From contig CAVFRF010000013.1 of the NCBI GenBank assembly GCA_963624975.1, positions 1-23,695 on the forward strand: DNA of 23,695 nt. The letters run 5' to 3'. This document shows, piece by piece, positions 1 to 8,335 of this stretch. Position numbers and translations under genes: made by a program. Origin of the DNA: CAVLCC01 sp963624975 (GTDB lineage Bacteria; Actinomycetota; Coriobacteriia; Coriobacteriales; CADBOM01). The stretch's first letter is position 1; every line of letters begins with the position of its first letter. The notes under the pieces are model-generated. The model was given only the letters and a program-made list of their open reading frames with translations, was not told the DNA's origin and ran no database searches.

Positions 1-495
1 AAGCTCGCCGGCGCAGGTGATGCCCGACGGGCCCGAGCCCACGATGGCGACCTTCTTGCCGTTGGCGGGCTTGACCTCGGGAGCCGACCCCAGCTCGGGG
101 CGGTCGCCCAGGAAGCGCTCGAGCTGGCCGATGGCCACCGGCTCGCTCTTCTTGCCGCGCACGCACTTGCTCTCGCACTGGCTCTCCTGCGGGCACACGC
201 GGCCGCAGATCGCGGGCAGCATCGAGTCTTCGCGGATCACGTCGAGCGCCGCGCCGAAATTGCGCTCGCGGATCTGCTCGATGAAGCGCGGAATGTCGAT
301 GCCCACAGGGCACCCCTCCACGCACTCGGGTTTCTTGCAGTTCATGCAGCGCTCGGCCTCGGCCAGCGCCATCTCTTCGGTAAAGCCCTTGTCTACCGGG
401 CGGAAGTCGCACACTCGCTCGGCCGCCGGCTCCTCGTTGTCGGGGGTGCGCGGCGACTTCATGTCGGGCTTCCACTTTCCATCTACTTGTGGCAT
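1..495 (-). CDS. gltA: GltA/NfnB-type NAD(P)H oxidoreductase flavoprotein, N-terminal part (cut by left edge)
   Basis: The reading frame starts at ATG 495 and stays open for 165 codons to the left edge, so the C-terminal part is missing. The N-terminal region carries two four-cysteine clusters, at residues 50/53/58/62 and 97/101/107/111. This is the arrangement of the iron-sulfur domain at the start of the glutamate synthase small subunit, sulfide dehydrogenase SudA and NfnB. It is followed by the FAD-binding motif GSGPSG at 153-158. The start overlaps the last 13 bases of the upstream NfnA-like gene, so the two are co-transcribed and probably translationally coupled. In NfnAB the large subunit holds FAD and two 4Fe-4S clusters and couples NADPH, NADH and ferredoxin redox exchange in the cytoplasm. 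The pairing favours an Nfn or Sud role over true glutamate synthase, because no large GltB subunit is visible. The exact reaction cannot be settled from this fragment. Confidence 0.9.
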   Translation of the reverse strand, partial: MPQVDGKWKPDMKSPRTPDNEEPAAERVCDFRPVDKGFTEEMALAEAERCMNCKKPECVEGCPVGIDIPRFIEQIRERNFGAALDVIREDSMLPAICGRVCPQESQCESKCVRGKKSEPVAIGQLERFLGDRPELGSAPEVKPANGKKVAIVGSGPSGITCAGEL

Positions 496-1325
496 GGGCA
501 GTTCGCCTCCTCGTAGGCCTTGAGAGCCTGGCCCTCTTCGGTGCGGTACGCCGCCTGGCGCAGGCTCAGATCGTTCCAGTCAACCTTGGTGGCGTCGAAG
601 TCGGGGCCGTCCACGCAGGCGAACCTGGTCTGGCCGTCCACCTCCACGCGGCAGCAGCCGCACATTCCGGTGCCGTCCACCATGATGGGATTGAGTGAAG
701 CCACGATCGGAGTGTCGTACTTCGCGGCGGTGAGCGCCGAGAACTTCATCATGGGCACCGGCCCCACGCAGAACGCCTGCGTGACCGCGCCGGCCTGCAG
801 CAGGCGCTCGAGCGGCGCGGTAACCACGCCCTTCTCGCCATACGAGCCGTCGTCGGTGGTGATGTGGATGTGGTCTTCGTCCAGAAGCTCGCGGAACTGG
901 TCTTCCAAGAGCAGCAGCTCCTTGGTGCGCGCGCCCATGATGGCGTGGATCTCGAGACCGGTCTCTTTGAGGTGCTTGGCCACCGGGTACGCGATGGCCA
1001 GTCCCACGCCGCCGCCGATCACCGCGCACGGGCCCTCGCCCATCTCGGTGGGGTTGCCCAGCGGTCCGGTCACGTCCTGGATGCTGTCGCCCACCTCGTA
1101 GGTCGCAAGCATCTGCGTGGTCTTGCCGATGGTCATGAAAATGAACTCGATCCAGCCCTCTTCGGGGTTCCATCCGGCAATCGTGAACGGCACGCGCTCG
1201 CCGGTCTCGTTGGCGCGCACCATCAGGAACTGCCCCGCATGCGCGTGGGCGGCGATGCGCGGCGCCTCTATCCGGAATCCGAACACCTTCTCGGAGAACC
1301 GGGTTTTCTCCAAAATCTTGTACAT
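483..1325 (-). CDS. nfnA: NfnA/SudB-like FAD/NAD- and 2Fe-2S-binding oxidoreductase subunit
   Basis: This 280-residue protein belongs to the ferredoxin-NADP+ reductase-like family that includes NfnA, SudB and PyrK. An FAD-binding RVPFTI motif lies at residues 44-49, GPLGNP at 87-92, the dinucleotide-binding GGGVG at 104-108, and C-terminal cysteines at 222, 224, 225 and 237 fit a 2Fe-2S site. The length matches the roughly 30 kDa small subunit of NfnAB. The open frame extends 93 codons further upstream, but ATG 1325 is chosen because an AGGAG ribosome site precedes it and the family homology begins there. The next gene starts inside its last codons. In the characterised Nfn complex the partner subunits carry out flavin-based bifurcation between NADPH, NAD+ and ferredoxin. 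Sulfide dehydrogenase and dihydroorotate dehydrogenase electron-transfer subunits are alternatives, but the GltA-like partner argues against PyrK. Confidence 0.88.
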   Translation of the reverse strand: MYKILEKTRFSEKVFGFRIEAPRIAAHAHAGQFLMVRANETGERVPFTIAGWNPEEGWIEFIFMTIGKTTQMLATYEVGDSIQDVTGPLGNPTEMGEGPCAVIGGGVGLAIAYPVAKHLKETGLEIHAIMGARTKELLLLEDQFRELLDEDHIHITTDDGSYGEKGVVTAPLERLLQAGAVTQAFCVGPVPMMKFSALTAAKYDTPIVASLNPIMVDGTGMCGCCRVEVDGQTRFACVDGPDFDATKVDWNDLSLRQAAYRTEEGQALKAYEEANCPCHK

Positions 1326-1383
1326 CTTGCAAACTCCTCTTGTTGCAGCCGACAATCCTCGCCTTTTGCGCAAGGCCCTTCGA

Positions 1384-1455
1384 TCGGTCGCCGTCTTTCC
1401 ATGCGTGCTCGGTCGCCAGTTTCCATGCGTGTCGGGTCGCCGCTTTCCTAACGTA
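1384..1455. repeat. Three tandem imperfect 23-24 base repeats in the nfn leader
   Basis: The unit TCGGTCGCC...TTTCC...GCGTG occurs at 1384-1407, at 1409-1431 and, more divergent, at 1432-1455. The first two share the TCGGTCGCC block and the TTTCCATGCGTG block almost exactly. They differ by one base of length between the blocks. The third keeps GTCGCC and TTTCC, but the TTTCC is followed by TAACGT. The array sits 60-130 bases upstream of the leftward operon start. It could be a set of operator sites spaced about two helical turns apart, or a simple duplication. Confidence 0.6.
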
Positions 1456-1695
1456 GATGATAATGTGGCCAAACGCCCGCTCGCGCGTTGCGTCCGCCCA
1501 CCGCGCACAAGCCCGCAAATTGCGCCGTCGTCGCGCCCCGCTGGCGCCCGCCGCGTCCCGTACGCCCGCTGCACCGCATCCGCTGCTCTGTAGAAACGGG
1601 CCAAACGGAGCCGACCCTATTTGTTCAAAAAGCCCAACGCTCCGAATATTTAGTTGAACGAAACCCAATATGTCGCCTCCCAACTCCGCACATGG

Positions 1696-1704
1696 TGCTA
1701 GAAT
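1696..1704 (+). promoter_or_regulatory. Extended -10 promoter for the riboswitch-surface protein transcript
   Basis: TGCTAGAAT matches the extended -10 pattern TGnTAtaAT in eight positions, counting TAGAAT as a one-mismatch hexamer. No good -35 hexamer lies 16-18 bases upstream, which is typical when TGn is present. Transcription would start near 1711, about 70 bases before the riboswitch aptamer and 355 bases before the start codon. This is prediction from sequence only. Confidence 0.5.
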
Positions 1705-1781
1705 GCCCAACGACGAATACAGACGGACGGAGTCCATGCTCATCGACATGGAGGCATCCGCCTCTCGTGTTCTCCCGGGTT

Positions 1782-2032
1782 GCGAAGCTCCAAGGCGCCT
1801 AGCTGGTGCGCCGGTGGTGTGGGTCCGGGCGAGGCGAGAGCGCATGTCCAGGGAATCGGGTGAAAATCCCGAGCGGAAACCCCGCTGTAAGCGCGCATAG
1901 ATTTCCGGTTCACCACTGGAAAGCCCCGATACTTCTGCTAAGGGGCTTTGCGGGAAGGGTTGGAAAGCCACGGATGTTGGTCGCATACGTGGTCAAGCGC
2001 GAAGCCAGAAGACCTTCCGTACGTCGCTTCGT
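1782..2032 (+). promoter_or_regulatory. Cobalamin (B12) riboswitch aptamer
   Basis: The conserved core of the cobalamin aptamer family is readable. GGGAATCGGGTGAAAATCC starts at about 1855 and is followed by the GCGGAAACCCCGCTGTAA block. A GGGAAGG segment lies near 1951, and the B12 box GAAGCCAGAAGACCTT is at 2001-2016. The outer limits are set by a possible 7-bp P1 helix between GCGAAGC at 1782-1788 and GCTTCGT at 2026-2032, with one G-U pair. The peripheral stems were not folded. The family binds adenosylcobalamin or a related cobalamin and usually represses the downstream gene when bound. The only gene downstream is the giant surface protein at 2066, which is an unusual target. Confidence 0.9.
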
Positions 2033-2071
2033 TGGTTAAATACTTCTACAGCAGAAGGGATACGTATGGAA
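2015..2071 (+). promoter_or_regulatory. Riboswitch expression platform masking the ribosome site and start codon
   Basis: TTCCGTACGT at 2015-2024 is complementary to ACGTATGGAA at 2062-2071 over ten pairs, one of them G-U, and the second strand contains the ATG start codon. Inside this helix CTTCT (2043-2047) can pair with AGAAG (2053-2057), which covers part of the ribosome site GAAGGGA (2054-2060). The first strand lies at the 3' end of the B12 box and just before the P1 closing strand, so aptamer folding could compete with start-codon masking. This suggests control of translation, not of termination, and no terminator hairpin with a T-run is present between aptamer and gene. Which ligand state is ON was not determined. 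Confidence 0.6.
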
Positions 2072-5000
2072 ACTAGACTTCCGTCCATCCCCCAGCGCAT
2101 CGTCATTGCGGCCCTGGCCGTGGTGATGGTCGTCGGGCTTGCGCCTACCCAGGCTTTCGCGGCCAGTTCCGCGAGCCAGGACGAGGCACAGCAGGCCACG
2201 CAGACAGAGCAGGCGCAAGGGGAAGACATACAAGCATCCAGCGACGAGGCTGGAACCGATGCCTCGGCAGAGGGCGTCGACGCCGCCATCGAGACTGTGC
2301 TCAAGGCGGACGCAACGGCAGTGGCAGAGGCTGTCGTGGCAGAAGACGAGGCCGAGGCGGCCGACGACATCGTCGTGCCGGAAGGCAAGGTCAAAGTCGA
2401 GCTTACCGGCGTGCACAGCGCTCAAATCAAGTACTTCAAGCTCTACACCTACACCGACGGCGTGAAGGGCGAGACCAACCTGCTCGACGGCATCGACCCC
2501 GTCGACGACACCGTTGTCGGCGGCAACACCAAGGAGTACGTGGTGGCGCTCGAGCCCGGAAACTACTGGGTCGAGGGCTATAGCACCACCACTAGCGACG
2601 AAGTGACGACGGAGCTTCTCAACGGAGGACTCGAGATCGTGGTCACCGACGCGCAAGCCCAGAAGTTCAAGGTGCAGCGCGTCTACGGCATCTATGCTTC
2701 CAACTCTGGATGGGTCGAGAGCGTTGACTACTCGCTCTCCATCAAGGTGACCGGCCAGGACGGCACCGACCGCCACTCCACGCTCGGACAGGCCGACAAC
2801 TGCGGCACGGTGCGCGCCAGCTCGCTGTTCCTTGGCGGAGAGTCCACCTACTCGGGCGGCAAGGGCGGCGACACCGTCGAGGTCACCTTCACCCCGATTG
2901 GAGACAAGGCCGCCGACTACGTGGCTACCACCGTGCGCAAGTCGCTCAACAACACCGCGAGCAACTTCCAGGCCTCCGCGTCGATTCCTAAGGCCATCAC
3001 CATCACCGTGAACGCTCCGGCCGGCTCCACCATCAGCGTGGGCAACATGGCCAGCTACTATGTGTACACGTGGTTCGACGGCACCGTGACCAAGGACGAC
3101 GAGACCGGCGTGACCGAGACGTTCAGGATTCCTGCCTCTATGAGCAGCGGCTACCGCTTCTACAGGGTGCAGAACCCCAACGGCGTGACCTATTGGAACT
3201 ACGCCAGCAACTGGAGTTCCGACACCACCATCGACGTGACTGCCGACGATCTGAAAATCGGCAGCGCCGACTTCACGAAGGACACGGTCTACCGCTTCGA
3301 GAAGAACATCTACGACAGGGCCGACATCTACCTCAACATCAACGCCCAGGGCTACAAGAACATGCAGGTGGGCGAGACGTTCGAGCTCAACGTGTTCCGC
3401 AACTGGATGGCCATCGAGAGCTTCTTTAACTCCAAGGTCGCCCTGCCCGACATGCACTACACCGTGGTCGACACGGAGGGCAACCCCAGCGACGTGGTGT
3501 CCATCGTCCCCGATGCCAACAACAGCTCGGTGGCCAAGATGACCGCCAACAAGCAGGGTACCGCCATCGTGATGGTGACCTACGATGCCATGACCCATGT
3601 ACAAGGCCAGACGTCGACTAAGGGCAACACCGGATTCTCGGCCATCTGGCCCGAGTGCACCGGCATGTTCATCGTCAACGTTGGCGCCGATGGCTCCAGC
3701 ATCCAGACCAACATGCAGATCGACCGCGTGGACTCCGCTGCCACCTCGATTGATGCCGAGCACGACATCCTGTTCTACCTGGGCGACGAGGGAGCTAGCT
3801 ACAGCTTCACCCCCGAGAAGGGCACCACGGTTACCGTGGACCGCTCGGTCGTGACCGACGAGATGACCTTCAAGGGCTTTACCTCCGAGGGCGTTACCAC
3901 CAACGCCGAGACCGGAGAGGTCACGGTATCCGGACTGACCACCGGACGCCACATCATCAAGGTGGAGAAGAACGGCGTGGCCAACTACCAGGTGGTCACC
4001 GCACGTCAGACCAGCTACGAGCTTCTCGACTCCGAGGGCAACGAGATTTCCGACCCCGCCACCCAGGTCAAGGCCGGCGATACCGTGAAGCTGCAGTTCA
4101 GCAACCTCGTGATGCCTTGCGAGAAGATGTCGGGCATCTACAACATGAACGCATCGCTGTACTACAAGGGCGCGGACGGCACCACGTTCCGCTCCAACCC
4201 CGGTTCGTCCTTCGGCGTGTACGACTTCAGCGGCAACCCGGTGAGGCAGCTCATCTCCATCACGATTCCCAAGTACTGGGACGGCGATAGCTACACGCTC
4301 AGCGGAGCCATCAAGATGGGCGGCTTCATTACCAAGAACCCCGGTGGACACCGTGGAGTGACCTACGCCGACGGCACCGGAGCCAACTACAACGCTCCCG
4401 AGGCCAACAGCGTGCTGGCCAGCCTGCCCGACGTGTCGATCTCGCTGGCGAAGACCGACTTCATCACTGGCACGTTCAACTTCGTGGACGAAGCTGGCAA
4501 CAAGATTGACCCATCGGCTATCGATAAGGTCGAGATGACCGACTCCGATGGCAACGTCGTGAACGTCAACGCCGACGGCACCTTCAACGCATTCGCGGAG
4601 AAGCTCAGCTACACGGTCTATGCCAACGGCTACCGCTACACCACCGGCGAGCTTGAGCTTGCCGAAGATGCGGCCAACGTGTTCGACGTGAAGCTGGTCA
4701 AGACCTCGGATGATGCTTGGGACGGCCAGTCCACCTCGCAGCCCGCTCAGGATGCAGACGGCGTGTACCAGATCTCGACCGGCGCCGAGCTGGCCTGGAT
4801 CAACGAGCAGAGCAACCTCAGCAAGGGCGCCATCAGCAACTTCGCGATGGAGCTGGTCAACGACATCGATATGGCCGACTACCCGATGGCTACCGCCATC
4901 AACGGTAGCAATGGAATCCAGGTCGAGGGCAACGGCCACACCGTGCTGGGCCTCAACGCCGCTAAGGGCTTCATCGACGTCGCAGGCAGCGGCAGCAACA

Positions 5001-8000
5001 TCGCCAACCTGCGCACCGAGGGTACGATCAACTCCTCGAGCATCCTTATCGGCGGCATCGTGAACTCCTTCAATGGAGCGCAGATCTCCAACTGCACCAG
5101 CGGCGTGGCCGTCACTGGCACGGGCAACAGCACCTATGGCGGAATCGTAGCCCAGATCAACAGCGGCGCCACCGTGACCAAGTGCGTCTTCGACGGCAGT
5201 GTCGATGCTGCTAGCGCCGGCTATGTGGGCGGCATCGTGGGCAGGATGAACGCTGCTTGCAAGATCGTCAACTGCTACAGCACTGGCGACGTTACCGGCA
5301 ACTCCTACGTTGGCGGCCTCGCTGGCCAGACGTATGCAGGATCCTCCATCACCGCGTGCTACTGCACCGGCGACGTCGCGGGCACCCACAACGTCGGCGG
5401 CTTCGTGGGCGCAGCCCAGACCACCACGCTGTCCAACTGCTACAGCATGGGCACGGTGACCGGCGGCAGCCAGTTTGCTGGCACCGCAACCTCCAGCACC
5501 TTCGAGAACTGCTATGCTCCCGCAGGCGACGGCCTGAGCGACAGCTACGCGGAGCTGCTCTCTACCTACGACCTCAAGAACGCCGACCTGGCCAACTGGT
5601 ACTTCGCTCCCACCTGCGGAGGCTATCCGGCACTGCTCTGGCAGACCAACGTGACCTTCCATGAGGCCGGAGGCGACGGCATCACCGTGGCCGCCAACTG
5701 CCTCAACAAGGGCTACACCTCGTATGCCTGCAAGCACTGCTACGGCATCTTCAAGACCGACTACACCGAGGCCACCGGCCACACCGCCGGCGAGGACATG
5801 AAGGTCTATCCCACCCACTGCGAGTACACCTGCACGGTGTGCGGCACGAAGGTCACCGAGTACGGCGACTCCACGCTCGCAGGACTCACGTTCTCGGATT
5901 CGGGAGTTTCCAACATCTCCACCGAGACCGTTGGCAATTACCCGTGGACTGGCACCAGCACCGGCATGGAGAGCACCTGCCAGGGCGTTAACTCCGGCGA
6001 GTCCAACACCTACCTCAAGTTCACGCTCGACTTCGGCGGATCGATTTCGTTCGACTACGGCGTGTCGTCGGAGAGCAGGTACGACAAGCTCTACATCATT
6101 CTCTACAAGCCCGACGGCACCAGCGCCTACGCGTGCGATGGCATCTCGGGCAGCACCACCGGCTCCTACAGCATCGACGACCTGGCTGCAGGCAGCTACA
6201 AGCTCAGGCTGTACTACGTGAAGGATTCCAGCGGCAACACCGGCTCCGACAAGGGCTGGATCGAGAACTTCAAGGCTACCGGCAAGACCGAGGCCGAGGG
6301 CATTGCCGCCGTGCAGGACACGATCAACAAGATCGATGCTACCGTGACCCTCGAGTCCGAGGCTGGCATCGTGGCCGCCAGGGCCGCCTACGACGGACTG
6401 CCCGCATCGGCTCAGGCCAAGGTCGACAACTACGATACGCTGCTGAAGGCCGAGGCCGCTCTGGCCGAGCTGAAGGCCCCCGAGGCCGACAAGACCGCTA
6501 TCGCCAACGTTGTTTCGGCAATCAACGCGATCGGAACGCCCGTAACGCTCGACAAGGCTTCCAAGGTCGAGTCTGCACGCGCTGCCTACAACGCTCTCAC
6601 CGACGCACAGAAGACTTCGGTGACCAACTACCAGACGCTGGTCGAGGCAGAGGCCGAGATTGCATCGCTCAACCAGAATGCAGCCGACAACGTGGCCAAG
6701 CAGATCTACTCGATCGGCAAGGTGCGCGCTGGCGTGTCCGATGAGGCCATCGCCAACGCACGCAAGGCCTACGACGGCCTCACCGACTACCAGAAGACCC
6801 TGGTGGGCAACTACTCCGTGCTTACCGATGCCGAGGCTGCTCTCGACGCCGCGTACGCCAAGCAGGTCTACGACAAGATCGACGCCATCGGCGACGTGAC
6901 CGCCGACTCCAAGGATGCCATCGAGGCTGCACGCGCCGCGTACGACGCGCTCACCGATGCCCAGAAGGAACAGGTGTCCAACTACTCCGTGCTCACTAGC
7001 GCAGAGGACCAGCTCTACGACCTCACGGTGCCCGTGTTCACGACCACCGAGCTGTCCAACGGCTACATCGGCGAGGCTTACTCCGCCACCGTGGAGGCAC
7101 AGGGCACTCCGGCTCCGACCATCACCGTGACCGGCCTGCCTGCGGGCCTTACGTTCGATGCCGAGACCGGCACCATCTCGGGCACCCCGACCAAGGTGGG
7201 CACCTACGAGGTTGAGGCCGTGGCTGCCAATGGCGTTGACTCCGTGAGCTGCACCTTCGCGATGACCGTGTACAACAAGAGCGAGGTGCGCGTGGCCGGA
7301 CAGGGCCGCGTGGACACCATGGCGCAGATCCTGGACAAGTCGGTGGCCGATGGCTCGCAGAGCGACATCATCCTCACCACCGCCTGGAACTACGCCGACG
7401 CGCTTTCGGCCTCCGGCCTGGTGGGCGTGTATGGCTCGGCTCTGGTGACCACCGACGGCGATAGCCTGAGCTACGCTGCCAAGCAGGAGATCCAGCGCAT
7501 CTCCGACGGCTCTGCAACCATCCACGTGCTGGGCGGCACCGGTGCGGTGTCCGACGACGTGGTGGCCGAGCTTAAGGGCATGGCTTGCGTGGGCAAGGTC
7601 GAGCGCATCTCCGGCGACGGACGCGTGGAGACCGGCATGGAGATCTACAAGGCCGGCATGGGCAGCTGGGGCGACACCTGCGTGATCGCCAACGCTTGGA
7701 ACTATGCCGACGCCCTCTCGATCGGCGCCTACTGCGCCGCCAACAACGCACCGATCTTCGGTGCTACCGGCGGCACGATCAACGAGGACCAGGTCGCGGC
7801 CATCAAGGCCGGCGGCTTTACCAAGATCGTGATCGTGGGCGGCTCTAGCGCCGTGGATGCCGACGCCGTGAAGGCTGCGCTCGAGGCTTCCGACGACGAG
7901 GTCGTGGTGACCGAGGACGACATCGCCGGCGATGACGCTGCGTTCGAGTACCTGGTGCTTGCAGGCGACAGCAGGGTCGAGACCTCTGCCGCCATCGTCG

Positions 8001-8278
8001 ACTGGGCATGCGGCAAGACCGTGGGCGCTCCGTTCGAGGCTGCCAACAAGCTCGACGCCTCCAGCGTGTGCTTCTCCACCGCTTGGAACTACGCCGACGC
8101 TCTGGCCGGCATCAACCTGGCCTACAACTACAACGCTCCGATCATGCTCGTGAGCGACGACGATGCCTCCAAGAACGCCATCGAGGCAATCGCAGGCGGC
8201 ATGAACAGGTGCTGGATCCTCGGAGGCACCTCCTCCGTGTCCTCGACCGTCGAGGACTGGATCAACCAGTACATGTAG
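2066..8278 (+). CDS. Giant secreted CWB2-anchored surface protein under cobalamin riboswitch
   Basis: This 2070-residue protein starts with a signal peptide ending about AFA (residue 32), preceded by ribosome site GAAGGGA. Residues 33-110 are acidic and low in complexity. About 110-890 is a long beta-rich region I do not recognise, possibly several Ig-like modules. About 895-1150 resembles a beta-helix with GLUG-type repeats (GGIVG, YSTGDVTG, VGGLAG). About 1190-1270 has paired cysteines (CKHC, CTVC). About 1410-1650 contains four FIVAR-like helical repeats, about 1655-1737 is a putative Ig domain (GLTFDAETGTISGTP), and 1740-2070 holds three CWB2 repeats (AWNYADAL, VLGG/IVGG/ILGG). CWB2 domains attach proteins to wall polymers, so it should sit on the cell surface. 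It is monocistronic, ending in a strong terminator. Adhesion is the default guess. The riboswitch raises a role in corrinoid capture, which the domain content neither proves nor excludes. Confidence 0.93.
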   Translation: METRLPSIPQRIVIAALAVVMVVGLAPTQAFAASSASQDEAQQATQTEQAQGEDIQASSDEAGTDASAEGVDAAIETVLKADATAVAEAVVAEDEAEAADDIVVPEGKVKVELTGVHSAQIKYFKLYTYTDGVKGETNLLDGIDPVDDTVVGGNTKEYVVALEPGNYWVEGYSTTTSDEVTTELLNGGLEIVVTDAQAQKFKVQRVYGIYASNSGWVESVDYSLSIKVTGQDGTDRHSTLGQADNCGTVRASSLFLGGESTYSGGKGGDTVEVTFTPIGDKAADYVATTVRKSLNNTASNFQASASIPKAITITVNAPAGSTISVGNMASYYVYTWFDGTVTKDDETGVTETFRIPASMSSGYRFYRVQNPNGVTYWNYASNWSSDTTIDVTADDLKIGSADFTKDTVYRFEKNIYDRADIYLNINAQGYKNMQVGETFELNVFRNWMAIESFFNSKVALPDMHYTVVDTEGNPSDVVSIVPDANNSSVAKMTANKQGTAIVMVTYDAMTHVQGQTSTKGNTGFSAIWPECTGMFIVNVGADGSSIQTNMQIDRVDSAATSIDAEHDILFYLGDEGASYSFTPEKGTTVTVDRSVVTDEMTFKGFTSEGVTTNAETGEVTVSGLTTGRHIIKVEKNGVANYQVVTARQTSYELLDSEGNEISDPATQVKAGDTVKLQFSNLVMPCEKMSGIYNMNASLYYKGADGTTFRSNPGSSFGVYDFSGNPVRQLISITIPKYWDGDSYTLSGAIKMGGFITKNPGGHRGVTYADGTGANYNAPEANSVLASLPDVSISLAKTDFITGTFNFVDEAGNKIDPSAIDKVEMTDSDGNVVNVNADGTFNAFAEKLSYTVYANGYRYTTGELELAEDAANVFDVKLVKTSDDAWDGQSTSQPAQDADGVYQISTGAELAWINEQSNLSKGAISNFAMELVNDIDMADYPMATAINGSNGIQVEGNGHTVLGLNAAKGFIDVAGSGSNIANLRTEGTINSSSILIGGIVNSFNGAQISNCTSGVAVTGTGNSTYGGIVAQINSGATVTKCVFDGSVDAASAGYVGGIVGRMNAACKIVNCYSTGDVTGNSYVGGLAGQTYAGSSITACYCTGDVAGTHNVGGFVGAAQTTTLSNCYSMGTVTGGSQFAGTATSSTFENCYAPAGDGLSDSYAELLSTYDLKNADLANWYFAPTCGGYPALLWQTNVTFHEAGGDGITVAANCLNKGYTSYACKHCYGIFKTDYTEATGHTAGEDMKVYPTHCEYTCTVCGTKVTEYGDSTLAGLTFSDSGVSNISTETVGNYPWTGTSTGMESTCQGVNSGESNTYLKFTLDFGGSISFDYGVSSESRYDKLYIILYKPDGTSAYACDGISGSTTGSYSIDDLAAGSYKLRLYYVKDSSGNTGSDKGWIENFKATGKTEAEGIAAVQDTINKIDATVTLESEAGIVAARAAYDGLPASAQAKVDNYDTLLKAEAALAELKAPEADKTAIANVVSAINAIGTPVTLDKASKVESARAAYNALTDAQKTSVTNYQTLVEAEAEIASLNQNAADNVAKQIYSIGKVRAGVSDEAIANARKAYDGLTDYQKTLVGNYSVLTDAEAALDAAYAKQVYDKIDAIGDVTADSKDAIEAARAAYDALTDAQKEQVSNYSVLTSAEDQLYDLTVPVFTTTELSNGYIGEAYSATVEAQGTPAPTITVTGLPAGLTFDAETGTISGTPTKVGTYEVEAVAANGVDSVSCTFAMTVYNKSEVRVAGQGRVDTMAQILDKSVADGSQSDIILTTAWNYADALSASGLVGVYGSALVTTDGDSLSYAAKQEIQRISDGSATIHVLGGTGAVSDDVVAELKGMACVGKVERISGDGRVETGMEIYKAGMGSWGDTCVIANAWNYADALSIGAYCAANNAPIFGATGGTINEDQVAAIKAGGFTKIVIVGGSSAVDADAVKAALEASDDEVVVTEDDIAGDDAAFEYLVLAGDSRVETSAAIVDWACGKTVGAPFEAANKLDASSVCFSTAWNYADALAGINLAYNYNAPIMLVSDDDASKNAIEAIAGGMNRCWILGGTSSVSSTVEDWINQYM
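6296..7023 (+). repeat. Four FIVAR-like helical repeats within the giant surface protein
   Basis: Four in-frame units of about 57-62 residues lie at roughly 6296-6475, 6487-6672, 6679-6851 and 6853-7023. Each ends in a helix pattern of the type ARxAYDxLxxxQKxxVxNYxxLxxAE (for example AAYDGLPASAQAKVDNY and AAYDALTDAQKEQVSNY). Such alpha-helical repeats are common as rigid spacers in wall proteins and probably extend the N-terminal domains away from the CWB2 anchor. Copies 3 and 4 share the NYSVLT tail and are the most alike. Confidence 0.8.
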
Positions 8279-8335
8279 CATGAACGTCGCAGCAGCCGGC
8301 TAACGGGGGCACCCGTCCGGCAGCGACAGCAAGCG

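Larger units (their letters stand above)
1326..2065. other. Divergent intergenic region, 740 bases
   Basis: This gap separates the leftward oxidoreductase operon from the rightward surface-protein gene, so it must hold promoters for both. From left to right I see the ribosome site of the nfnA-like gene, three tandem imperfect repeats (1384-1455), a C-rich stretch on the plus strand (about 1470-1600), an AT-richer stretch (1620-1680), an extended -10 promoter (1696-1704), and a cobalamin riboswitch with its expression platform (1782-2071). I found no credible gene in it. The open frames that cross it have no ribosome sites and overlap the riboswitch. I could not assign a -10/-35 pair for the leftward operon. 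Confidence 0.7.

Noticed and set aside
1..1325. The leftward pair as dihydroorotate dehydrogenase electron-transfer (PyrK) or true glutamate synthase
   Set aside because: PyrK would sit next to pyrD, and glutamate synthase would have a large GltB subunit. Neither is visible, and the SudB/NfnA plus GltA-like pairing is the standard NfnAB/SudAB order.
1384..1455. Tandem repeats as a CRISPR array
   Set aside because: The units abut with no spacers, number only three, are imperfect, and no cas genes are present.
1670..1900. Small plus-strand open frame reading into the riboswitch, including an ATG at 1737
   Set aside because: It overlaps the conserved aptamer core and has no good ribosome site. 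The RNA structure explains the conservation better.
2036..8281. A 2081-codon open frame antisense to the giant surface protein gene
   Set aside because: High-GC codon use in the true gene removes stops from the opposite frame. The antisense product is a monotonous H/G/V/A/D-rich string without domains, signal peptide or ribosome site, while the plus-strand protein has clear domains.
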